Below, in pieces: positions 1 through 5,181 of a DNA stretch of 5,975 nt. The translations under genes and the position numbers were made by a program. The stretch lies in NCBI GenBank assembly GCA_947508155.1, contig CANNRM010000040.1, forward strand, positions 1-5,975. The letters are read 5' to 3'. Numbering within the stretch: the first letter of the stretch is position 1; every line of letters starts with the position of its first letter. The stretch is from Rickettsiales bacterium. Its GTDB lineage: Bacteria; Pseudomonadota; Alphaproteobacteria; Rickettsiales; Rickettsiaceae. Under the pieces are notes generated by a model. It saw only the letters and a list, made by a program, of their open reading frames with translations, made no database searches and was not told the DNA's origin.

Positions 1-53
1 CTTGCTATCTCATTGCTAGTCATATTAAACCGTCTCACTTTTTGATTCGTCAT
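1..53 (-). CDS. 5' end of an unidentified minus-strand gene (partial)
   Basis: A minus-strand reading frame starts with ATG at 53–51 and runs off the left edge, giving 17 complete codons that begin MTNQKVRRFNMTSNEIA. A purine-rich AGAAGAA lies just upstream of the ATG and could be a weak ribosome binding site. The same frame is open back to a TGA at 116–114, with a GTG at 83–81 as an alternative start adding ten residues. The end of the visible peptide (MTSNEIA) resembles the opening of a helix-turn-helix, but this is far too short to assign a family. It could also be a chance open stretch next to the IS. Confidence 0.3.
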   Translation of the reverse strand, partial: MTNQKVRRFNMTSNEIA

Positions 54-140
54 AATTTCTTCTAATATTAATGTTTTAATCACATGAATATTATCTTCTA
101 TTATGACCCTTACTCATACTCAAAAAGGGGACATTTCTAA

Positions 141-160
141 ATTAGACCTCTTGCATAACT
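141..160 (+). repeat. Left terminal inverted repeat of the IS
   Basis: This 20-bp sequence, with core GACCTCTTGCATAACT, matches the reverse complement of 1034–1053 at 19 of 20 positions; the mismatch is at 148 (C here, T in the complement of the right end). The outermost four bases (ATTA) may belong to the target rather than the element. Confidence 0.85.
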
Positions 161-178
161 AATTGAATTGATTAATAT
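151..178 (+). promoter_or_regulatory. Possible weak transposase promoter in the IS left end
   Basis: TTGCAT (151–156) and TAATAT (173–178) are separated by 16 bp and lie just inside the left inverted repeat, 28 bp before the transposase ATG. Both hexamers are poor matches to sigma70 consensus (3/6 and 4/6). The position is where an IS promoter would be expected, but the sequence support is thin. Confidence 0.3.
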
Positions 179-206
179 AGTAGAAAATTTATGGAGAATT
201 TCTACT

Positions 207-1033
207 ATGAGATATGAATCACTAAGGGATTTTAGAGACGAAGAATTTAGGAGGCTTACAGGAGTTAAAAGGGCAACCTTTCAAAAGATGATAGAGATTT
301 TGTCCGAAGCAGAATTTAATGAAAGTATCAAAGGTGGTCCGCGTCATATACTGAAGGTAGAAGATAGGTTACTAATGGCTTTAGAATACATTAGAGAGTA
401 CCGAACTTATTTTCACGTAGCGAGCGGTTATGGTATATCTGAAAGTGCTTGTTATAGAAATATCAAATGGATAGAAGATACGCTTATAAAGCGTCCAGAT
501 TTTGCTTTACCTGGTCGTAAAGCCTTACTCAAAAGCGATGTAGAGTATGAGGTAGTTTTGATTGATGCTTCGGAAAGTCCTATAGAACGCCCAAAAAAAG
601 ACAAAAACATTTCTACTCAGGTAAGAAAAAAAGACATACATTAAAAACACAAATCGTTGTAGATAAAAAAGATAGACGTGTTATATGTACGTCATTTGCG
701 AATGGCAAGAAACATGATTTTAGGCTTTTTAAGGAATCTAAAACGCGTATACATACTAAGATCAAAATCCTTACAGATACTGGATATAAGGGCATAGACA
801 AGATACATGCAAATGCAGAATTACCTAAAAAGCGTAGCAAGAAAAATCCTTTGACAAAAGAGGACAAAAAGAAAAATAGAGATTTATCGAGTCAGCGTGT
901 AGTAAATGAAAATGTGATTGGTTCCCTAAAGCGTTTCAAAATTATCTCTGATAAATATAGAAATAGGCGTAAAAGGTTTGGATTAAGATTTAACTTAATA
1001 GCTGGAATTTATAATTGGGAAATAAATAATTAG
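207..1033 (+). CDS. IS5-family DDE transposase, made by -1 ribosomal frameshift (two frames)
   Basis: The protein cuts and rejoins the IS ends using a DDE (RNase H-like) active site. Frame one begins at ATG 207, nine bases after GGAGA (193–197), and begins MRYESLRDFRDEEFRRLTG. It carries a helix-turn-helix-like N-terminal domain (HTH_Tnp_4 type) and ends alone at 644. A -1 slip at the A7 run 593–599 joins it to the frame ending at 1033, giving about 275 residues. The joined protein reads IERPKKRQKHFYSGKKKRHT across the junction, a typical DDE_Tnp_4 segment, which is why I place the slip there. Candidate catalytic residues are D120 (LIDASESP), D191 (LTDTGYKG) and E235 (VNENVIG). The C-terminal frame has no stop before TAG 1031–1033. 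A longer start at TTG 168 is possible but lacks a ribosome binding site. The two frames could instead be read as a frameshift mutation, but the slippery heptamer argues for programmed shifting. Confidence 0.88.
593..599 (+). promoter_or_regulatory. Programmed -1 ribosomal frameshift site (A_AAA_AAA)
   Basis: Seven A residues follow CC and precede G, and the zero-frame codons fall exactly as A|AAA|AAA, the ideal X_XXY_YYZ heptamer for tandem slippage. Slipping back one base here leads directly into the open second frame that carries the rest of the DDE domain. No strong stimulatory hairpin is obvious just downstream. A second A7 run in the same register lies at 626–632. Confidence 0.8.
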
Positions 1034-1053
1034 AGTTATGCAAGAAGTCTAAT
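1034..1053 (-). repeat. Right terminal inverted repeat of the IS
   Basis: The sequence AGTTATGCAAGAAGTCTAAT begins immediately after the transposase stop codon (1031–1033). Its reverse complement matches the left repeat with one mismatch. It directly abuts the mazG remnant. Confidence 0.85.
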
Positions 1054-1287
1054 GATACTGGTAAAGATCATTTGCAAGAAGAAATAGGTGATTTGTTGCA
1101 TACGGCTATATCACTTTGCATGTTTGCTGGCTTTGACGTAAATGAGACTCTTGAGAAGAGTGCGAAGAAATTGAGCGCTAGAATAAATGCTTTGAAAAAA
1201 ATTGCAAAACTCAAGGGGCATGATTCTTTGAAAGGACAGAGCATTGAATATATGTTGGAATTATGGCGCGAAGCTAAGAAAGTATAA
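1051..1287 (+). pseudogene. mazG: mazG remnant: C-terminal fragment of nucleoside triphosphate pyrophosphohydrolase
   Basis: MazG hydrolyses nucleoside triphosphates to monophosphates and pyrophosphate, clearing abnormal nucleotides. The readable peptide starts at the IS right end as NDTGKDHLQEEIGDLLH and ends ELWREAKKV at TAA 1285–1287. EEIGDLL is the ExxD half of the MazG metal-binding motif, and the tail (EYMLELWREAKK) matches the usual MazG ending. Only about 78 residues remain; full proteins are roughly 250–270 residues, so the upstream EExxE half of the active site is missing. The frame is open back into the inverted repeat but has no ATG with a ribosome binding site. A TTG at 1072 is the only start near the front and would give 71 aa. 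The missing 5' part is not found in 1–140 on either strand. I treat it as a non-functional remnant. If no other mazG copy exists, the activity is probably lost. Confidence 0.8.
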
Positions 1288-1305
1288 TCATATTATTTAA
1301 CTGGG

Positions 1306-1323
1306 CCCCCGCCTGCGCGGGGG
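1306..1323. repeat. GC-rich palindrome between convergent genes
   Basis: CCCCCGC and GCGGGGG form a perfect 7-bp stem around a CTGC loop, between the ends of mazG (1287) and the DUF3035 gene (1343). The inner 14 bases (1308–1321) are the exact reverse complement of 3307–3320, so this is a copy or fragment of the repeat found after bamD. There is no T-run on either strand, so it is not a classical intrinsic terminator, though it could still slow or protect transcripts from both sides. Confidence 0.7.
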
Positions 1324-1342
1324 TGACAAGGGAAGATGAAGA

Positions 1343-1522
1343 TTACTTCTTGATTGATTTAGGTGCTGGTAAATCATAATGAGGAGGAATTTCCAGCGGC
1401 TGTTGTTTTTCAACTACATATTCATTAGGTCCCGTAGTTACTATACCTAATTTTTGTTTCATTTTTGTACTGCAACCGCTTAATAGTAATGTTGCTGCGA
1501 TAATAAAAATATATTTTTGCAT
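1343..1522 (-). CDS. Small DUF3035-type (BamF-like) lipoprotein
   Basis: This 59-aa protein begins MQKYIFIIAATLLLSGC: a short lysine-bearing start, a hydrophobic stretch and a lipobox LSGC with the lipidated Cys at residue 17. It is therefore predicted to be a lipoprotein processed by the LspA encoded just upstream. The mature part has GPNEYVVEKQQPLEIPPHYD (residues 31–50), which matches the DUF3035 pattern of a G-P-(D/N)-E-(F/Y) core followed by PL-x-(I/V/L)-PP. In Caulobacter a protein of this family (BamF) belongs to the outer-membrane BAM complex; that role here is inference. The mature chain is only about 43 residues, short for the family. ATG 1522–1520 overlaps the lspA stop by one base (TAATG), and GGGAG lies seven bases upstream, so coupled translation is likely. 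The lspA–DUF3035 pairing is familiar in Alphaproteobacteria. Confidence 0.78.
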   Translation of the reverse strand: MQKYIFIIAATLLLSGCSTKMKQKLGIVTTGPNEYVVEKQQPLEIPPHYDLPAPKSIKK

Positions 1523-2169
1523 TATTGAACTCCCTTAGTTATCGTTTTTTCTGCATCTAGCTGTATGATTTTGTCAACTTCATCATTAATAACTGCATTT
1601 AATTTTGCATCAGCCATTGCTTTCTGGGAAGCAGCATACTCTTCTTCTTTTGCTTTTGCAATCTCTTTTGCTTCTTTGTTATGTGCATATAATACAACAA
1701 TAACTCCAAAAAATATGAATACATCAGCCAAATTAAAGGCTGGAAAGCCATATTTTCCAGCGTGAAAATAAATAAAATCAAAAACCGCTCCATGTATGAA
1801 TCTATCTACTAAATTCCCCAGAGCGCCTCCCACAATTAAGCAATATCCAGTGTAATATCTGTAGCTACGGGCTGTGAAAACTAAGCGCCATAGATATAAT
1901 GTAATAATGCTGTTTAGGCCAATAAACACATAATTTGCATATGTATGATTATCGCTGAACATGCCGAAGCTAATGCCATAATTCCAGCTATATACTAAAT
2001 TAAAAAAACTTGTTATTTCCGAATAATATCCTTGTTGCCCAAGTAAAAAAGTTCTAGCAAAATATTTTATGGCTTGATCGGCTATAACATACTTGCCGAT
2101 GCTGATTGTGCTGAATAATAATATCAGGAATAGTTTTTTTATTGGTTGCGGTACTACGATTGATGACAT
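1522..2169 (-). CDS. lspA: Lipoprotein signal peptidase (signal peptidase II)
   Basis: LspA is an inner-membrane aspartic protease that removes the signal peptide from diacylglyceryl-modified prolipoproteins. The 215-aa protein shows the family pattern: a conserved Asp in the first helix region (D31, ADQAIK), the SWNYGISFGMF segment (residues 61–71), GNLVDR with catalytic D122, and FNLAD with catalytic D149. Hydrophobic segments at about 11–30, 78–97, 107–120 and 147–162 fit the four-helix fold. After residue 163 comes a charged, Ala/Lys/Glu-rich tail of about 50 residues, longer than in typical LspA (about 160–170 aa) and probably helical in the cytoplasm. The ATG at 2169 is the only sensible start before the conserved core, though no clear Shine-Dalgarno is visible. 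It heads a two-gene unit with the DUF3035 lipoprotein. I find no convincing promoter for it in 2170–2270. Confidence 0.95.
   Translation of the reverse strand: MSSIVVPQPIKKLFLILLFSTISIGKYVIADQAIKYFARTFLLGQQGYYSEITSFFNLVYSWNYGISFGMFSDNHTYANYVFIGLNSIITLYLWRLVFTARSYRYYTGYCLIVGGALGNLVDRFIHGAVFDFIYFHAGKYGFPAFNLADVFIFFGVIVVLYAHNKEAKEIAKAKEEEYAASQKAMADAKLNAVINDEVDKIIQLDAEKTITKGVQ
1530..1534 (-). promoter_or_regulatory. Ribosome binding site for the DUF3035 gene, inside the lspA 3' end
   Basis: The minus strand reads GGGAG here, seven bases before the ATG at 1522. It is the best Shine-Dalgarno match in the window, where most other genes have weak ones. It supports this small reading frame as a real gene. 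Confidence 0.65.
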
Positions 2170-2210
2170 AAGGTTTTGATATTGGATTTTAGATTATGAT
2201 AAACTATATT

Positions 2211-2239
2211 TTGACTTTTAGAAAGAAATTGTGTATAAA
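2211..2239 (+). promoter_or_regulatory. Sigma70-type promoter reading toward tRNA-Leu
   Basis: TTGACT (2211–2216) and TATAAA (2234–2239) are separated by exactly 17 bp, each 5/6 to consensus. It points toward the tRNA, whose first base is about 139 bp past the -10. The gap is mostly filled by a palindromic element. No nearer good promoter for the tRNA is apparent. Confidence 0.65.
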
Positions 2240-2273
2240 AACGGCATAATGCTCAATTTATTTTTATTGAGTG

Positions 2274-2367
2274 ATACCAATGTTGGTGAGATATCCGTCG
2301 CCCCCGATCTGGCTTCGCTAAGAAGCTGTGCCAAGACCGAGGATGACGGATTCTATGTAATTGGTAT
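2274..2367. repeat. 94-bp palindromic element (MITE-like) upstream of tRNA-Leu
   Basis: The ends are exact 8-bp inverted repeats, ATACCAAT (2274–2281) and ATTGGTAT (2360–2367). Inside, arms beginning TCCGTC (about 2294–2319) and ending GACGGA (about 2325–2351) pair imperfectly over about 26 bp around a short AAGA-like loop. Many mismatches are transitions that would still pair as G-U in RNA. It has no reading frame of interest. The GC-rich core in AT-rich surroundings suggests a dispersed, possibly mobile, repeat. No clear target duplication is visible. Confidence 0.7.
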
Positions 2368-2377
2368 TTAAAATTGT

Positions 2378-2463
2378 GCCCCTGTGGTGAAATGGTAGAC
2401 GCGGCAGACTCAAAATCTGCTACCTGCAAGGGTGTGCTGGTTCAAGTCCGGCCAGGGGCACCA
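2378..2463 (+). tRNA. tRNA-Leu, anticodon CAA
   Basis: The acceptor stem pairs GCCCCTG (2378–2384) with CAGGGGC (2453–2459), followed by discriminator A and an encoded CCA (2461–2463). The anticodon stem GCAGA/TCTGC encloses loop CTCAAAA with anticodon CAA (2411–2413), reading UUG leucine codons. A long variable arm (2421–2435) makes it class II, as expected for tRNA-Leu. The T arm is GCTGG-TTCAAGT-CCGGC. All arms are intact. Confidence 0.97.
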
Positions 2464-2490
2464 TCAATTTCATCAATATCTAATTATCCT

Positions 2491-2519
2491 TTTACAAATT
2501 CTTTTTACCCGTATATAAT
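2491..2519 (+). promoter_or_regulatory. Sigma70-type promoter for bamD
   Basis: TTTACA (2491–2496) and a perfect TATAAT (2514–2519) are spaced 17 bp apart. The -10 ends 33 bp before the bamD ATG, leaving a short leader of roughly 26 bases. It lies just after the tRNA, so bamD need not depend on tRNA readthrough. Confidence 0.75.
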
Positions 2520-2552
2520 TCCTTCATATAAACAAAATGCGGAAAATATCTT

Positions 2553-3293
2553 ATGAAACTTAAATTAATACTTACTTTAGGCGCTGTGCTGTTAATGATC
2601 ACGGGCTGTAAAAATAAAAAGAACGATGATGAAACAGTTTTGCCAGCTGCGCTTGTCTATAATACTGGAAAAGAATATCTTGAAAGAGGTGATTATAAAA
2701 AGGCAGCTGAAGAATTTGAAAAGATCTATTACCAGCATCCAGGTGCATCCATTACTCCTCAAGCTGAATTGATGGAATCTTATACTTTGTTCCTATCTGG
2801 TCGTTATGAAGATGCTGTTGATGTGCTGAATATTTTCATCAATATCCACCCTATGCATGAGGATATAGCATATGCTTATTATTTGCGTGGTCTTTCTGAA
2901 TATATGCAAATTTCTAGATCAGAGCTAGATCAATCCATTACAGAGCGCACCCAGAAAGCATTTAATGAGTTAATTACTCGTTTCCCAAATACAAAATATG
3001 CTGTTGATGCAAAACTTAAAATGGATCTGATACAGGATCATTTGGCGGGTAATGAGATGTATACAGGGCGTTATTATTTGATCATATATAACCCAATTGC
3101 TGCGATTGGTAGGTTCCAGGATGTTCTGAAAAATTATGGTACTACATCACATGTTCCTGAAGCTTTGTATAGAATGACAGAAGCTTATATGATGCTTGGT
3201 ATTAAAGATGAAGCAATAAAATATGCATCTGTTCTAGGTCATAATCATAATGATAGCAAATGGTACAAAAGGGCTTATAAATTAGTGAAGTAG
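2553..3293 (+). CDS. bamD: Outer membrane protein assembly lipoprotein BamD
   Basis: BamD (ComL/YfiO) is the essential lipoprotein partner of BamA in the BAM complex, which folds beta-barrel proteins into the outer membrane. The 246-aa product starts MKLKLILTLGAVLLMITGC, with lipobox ITGC and the lipidated Cys at 19, so it should be matured by LspA. The rest is a TPR-like solenoid: A-L-V-Y-NTGKEYLERGDYKKAAEEF with a YYQHP turn, then an F-LSGRYEDAVDVL repeat with NIHPMHEDIAYAYYLRG, a RFPNTKYAVDAK segment, and IAAIGRFQDVLKNYG near the C terminus. Length and repeat layout match the family. The ATG at 2553 is nine bases after a weak GGA and gives an intact signal peptide. It is followed by recN across a 90-bp gap that holds a palindromic repeat; a bamD–recN order is common in Alphaproteobacteria. 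Confidence 0.93.
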   Translation: MKLKLILTLGAVLLMITGCKNKKNDDETVLPAALVYNTGKEYLERGDYKKAAEEFEKIYYQHPGASITPQAELMESYTLFLSGRYEDAVDVLNIFINIHPMHEDIAYAYYLRGLSEYMQISRSELDQSITERTQKAFNELITRFPNTKYAVDAKLKMDLIQDHLAGNEMYTGRYYLIIYNPIAAIGRFQDVLKNYGTTSHVPEALYRMTEAYMMLGIKDEAIKYASVLGHNHNDSKWYKRAYKLVK

Positions 3294-3299
3294 GGTTCT

Positions 3300-3364
3300 G
3301 TCGTCCCCGCGCAGGCGGGGATCCAGGATTCATATTACTAGATTCCCACTTTCGCGGGAATGAC
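3300..3364. repeat. Palindromic repeat between bamD and recN
   Basis: Two 27-bp arms (3300–3326 and 3338–3364) are imperfect inverted repeats matching at 20 positions around an 11-bp centre. Most differences are C/T or G/A, so RNA could still pair by G-U. Each arm contains its own small hairpin (CCCCGC-GCAG-GCGGGG at 3305–3320, and ATTCCC...GGGAAT). It starts seven bases after the bamD stop. The core 3307–3320 recurs inverted at 1308–1321. It lacks a T-run, so it is better viewed as a dispersed repeat than as a terminator. Confidence 0.75.
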
Positions 3365-3383
3365 ACTGCAATAATGAAAAAAT

Positions 3384-5039
3384 ATGCTACTTAGCTTACA
3401 AATAAAAAATTTCATTCTGATAGATTTTGTAAGTCTCGACTTTCAAAAAGGTTTCTACGTTATCACAGGGGAAACAGGCGCAGGTAAGTCTGTTCTTCTA
3501 GATGCTTTACTCTTCGTTCTTGGCGAAAAATTTGACCTCGATCCAGTAAAATCCGGCGCAGAAATGGCATCTGTTATTGCTGAATTTTCATCTAATCCCA
3601 TACTTACGACAATCCTTGCTGAACATGGCATTGATGCCCAAGAAATGTTGATTATAAAACGCCAGCAATATCCAGGTGGTAAGAAAAAATTCTTCATTAA
3701 TGATGAACCAGTCACGGCAAAGCTTTTAAATATTGTTGCTGATGAGCTATTAGAAATGCACGGCCAGCATTCGCATAGTGTGCTGCTTGATCAGAGTAAA
3801 CATATCGAGATTATTGATCAATTTGGTAATTTAAGCGAAGCAGTATCTGACGTAGCACAAAAATTTTCTGCTTGGCAAAAGCTAGAGCGTGATATATTGG
3901 AGCTTCAAAATAACCGTGATTCTGTACTGCGTGAGATTGATTTTCTCAATTTTGCAGTAACAGAACTCGCCGATAAAGTACCTTATGTTGGCGAAGAAAC
4001 TGAGCTTGCGGATTTGCGAATTGAACTTCAAAATTCCTCAAAAGACCAAGAACTATTGCAAAATGTCAGCAATACAATGGATCGTTCGAATATTCTTTCA
4101 AATATTGGATCATTGCAACGTCTTATCGAGCGTCATTCCAAGGGTGGTAGTTTTCAAAAGGTGCTAGAGAATTTGGTCTCAGCTTATTCCTATATGGAAG
4201 AGGCGGAGAATGAGGTTGCAAAACTTGCGCAGAATAGCGAGAAGGGTAATTTGGACGAAGTTGAGACAAGGCTGTTTGAAGTTAGAGCCTTGGCTAGAAA
4301 ATATAATATCAGTGCTGATGAACTACCTGCTTATTATGAGAAATCTCAGTTGGACCTACAAACATTAGAATCTCGGATTGAGAATTTAGAAGATTTGCAA
4401 GGTCAAATGGCTGCGCTGAAAAAGACTTACATTGAAGCTTCACAGGCGCTTTCTGATATGCGCAAAAAAGCTGCACAATTGCTTGAGACGAGGATTCAGG
4501 AGGAGCTTACGCCGCTTAGAATGGCTGGATGTAAATGGATGGTGGAATTTACTGAAAAAGATGAAAAGAGCTACACATCAAACGGCATGGATATCGTGCG
4601 TTTTACAGCCGCAACAAACCCAGGTATGCCATCTGGCCCGATTGATAAGATTGCATCAGGTGGGGAGCTTGCAAGGCTTATGTTGGCTGTGAAAGTGGCC
4701 TTGTTTGACAAATTTTCAAAACCTACAATCATTTTTGATGAAATAGATACTGGTATCGGTGGCAGCGTTGCAGATGCGATTGGGGATAGGCTGAAAGCGT
4801 TGAGCGAAGTTGCTCAAGTGATAGTTATCACACACCAGCCGCAGGTGGTTGCTAAGTCGAATTTCCACATATTGGTGGAGAAGAAGATTGGTGATGGAAA
4901 GACTTCTAGTTCAGCGCGTATGTTAGATGTAGAAGGGAAGAAGGGTGAGATAGCGCGGATGTTGTCCGGGAAGAGTGTGACGAGTGGGGCGATTGCGGCT
5001 GCGGAAGAATTGATGGGCGCTAATACTTCCCATTTTTGA
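3384..5039 (+). CDS. recN: DNA repair protein RecN
   Basis: RecN is an SMC-like ATPase that acts in the cytoplasm on the nucleoid during recombinational repair of double-strand breaks. The 551-aa protein is full length and has all the ABC/SMC elements: Walker A GETGAGKS (residues 29–36), the MHGQHSH segment (125–131), a long central coiled-coil region (about 155–390, rich in Leu/Glu/Lys), signature SGGELAR (425–431), Walker B IIFDEIDTG with D452 and E453, and the H-loop ITHQPQ with H484. The ATG at 3384 puts the usual LLSLQIKNFILID start in place. No strong Shine-Dalgarno is visible, and an out-of-frame ATG at 3374 opens a six-codon reading frame (MKKYAT) overlapping the start. No good promoter is evident in the 90 bp after bamD, so co-transcription with bamD through the palindrome is plausible. 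The stop codon lies inside the next palindrome. Confidence 0.97.
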   Translation: MLLSLQIKNFILIDFVSLDFQKGFYVITGETGAGKSVLLDALLFVLGEKFDLDPVKSGAEMASVIAEFSSNPILTTILAEHGIDAQEMLIIKRQQYPGGKKKFFINDEPVTAKLLNIVADELLEMHGQHSHSVLLDQSKHIEIIDQFGNLSEAVSDVAQKFSAWQKLERDILELQNNRDSVLREIDFLNFAVTELADKVPYVGEETELADLRIELQNSSKDQELLQNVSNTMDRSNILSNIGSLQRLIERHSKGGSFQKVLENLVSAYSYMEEAENEVAKLAQNSEKGNLDEVETRLFEVRALARKYNISADELPAYYEKSQLDLQTLESRIENLEDLQGQMAALKKTYIEASQALSDMRKKAAQLLETRIQEELTPLRMAGCKWMVEFTEKDEKSYTSNGMDIVRFTAATNPGMPSGPIDKIASGGELARLMLAVKVALFDKFSKPTIIFDEIDTGIGGSVADAIGDRLKALSEVAQVIVITHQPQVVAKSNFHILVEKKIGDGKTSSSARMLDVEGKKGEIARMLSGKSVTSGAIAAAEELMGANTSHF

Positions 5040-5129
5040 TTCCCACGTTGTCGAACTTCGACCCTTCGGTGCGCACGTATTAAGTATACGTTTGCGCTCC
5101 GAGGGGTCTCGTTCTCCTAGTGGATAATC
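5038..5129. repeat. 92-bp palindromic element overlapping the recN stop codon
   Basis: The inner arms, 5059–5080 (CGACCCTTCGGTGCGCACGT then AT) and 5086–5111, pair well around a TAAGT loop, with a few bulges. The outer flanks, GATTCCCAC at the left end and GTGGATAATC at the right end, pair imperfectly. The element begins at the second base of the recN TGA. It has no T-run at its right side, so classical termination is not supported. Its sequence differs from the repeats at 2274 and 3300, so it belongs to another repeat type. Confidence 0.7.
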
Positions 5130-5162
5130 TAAAACTGGAAAGTATTATGTCTCGTATTTAAT

Positions 5163-5171
5163 TGATATAAT
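5163..5171 (+). promoter_or_regulatory. Extended -10 promoter for the right-edge gene
   Basis: TGATATAAT is a perfect extended -10 (TG-N-TATAAT), which can work without a good -35. None is seen around 5143–5148 (TATTAT). The -10 ends only ten bases before the ATG at 5182, so the transcript would have almost no leader. The alternative is that translation starts at the in-frame ATG 5194. Confidence 0.55.
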
Positions 5172-5181
5172 AGAAAAACAT

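Larger units (their letters stand above)
141..1053 (+). mobile_element. IS5-superfamily insertion sequence, apparently complete
   Basis: The element is bounded by 20-bp inverted repeats (141–160 and 1034–1053) that differ at one position, and it encloses one transposase gene split into two frames. The likely true ends are 145 and 1049 (GACCTC...GAAGTC, about 905 bp). They are flanked on both sides by TA, which would fit a 2-bp target duplication, although TA is also expected by chance in AT-rich DNA. Size, frameshifted transposase and DDE layout fit the two-frame groups of the IS5 family (IS427/ISL2-like); the exact group is inference. All visible parts look intact, so it may be active. The right end abuts a truncated mazG, suggesting a past deletion or rearrangement at this copy. 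Confidence 0.88.

Noticed and set aside
613..867. Minus-strand open frame of 84 codons inside the transposase region
   Set aside because: It lies opposite the second transposase frame, which carries the conserved DDE residues; the antisense protein has no recognisable features.
1306..1323. Intrinsic terminator between mazG and the DUF3035 gene
   Set aside because: The hairpin is strong, but neither strand has a T-run after it, and the core recurs elsewhere as a repeat.
1565..1793. Open frames on both strands overlapping lspA
   Set aside because: They are out of frame with, or opposite to, the conserved catalytic core of LspA and have no ribosome binding sites.
2374..2556. Plus-strand 60-codon frame over tRNA-Leu
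   Set aside because: It reads through the tRNA gene and the bamD promoter; the sequence is fully explained by those features.
3455..3715. Minus-strand frame of 86 codons within recN
   Set aside because: It is antisense to the Walker A region of RecN, with no independent support.
4432..4692. Plus-strand 86-codon frame within recN (also a shorter one at 3985–4167)
   Set aside because: Both are shifted frames inside an intact RecN with clear motifs on either side.
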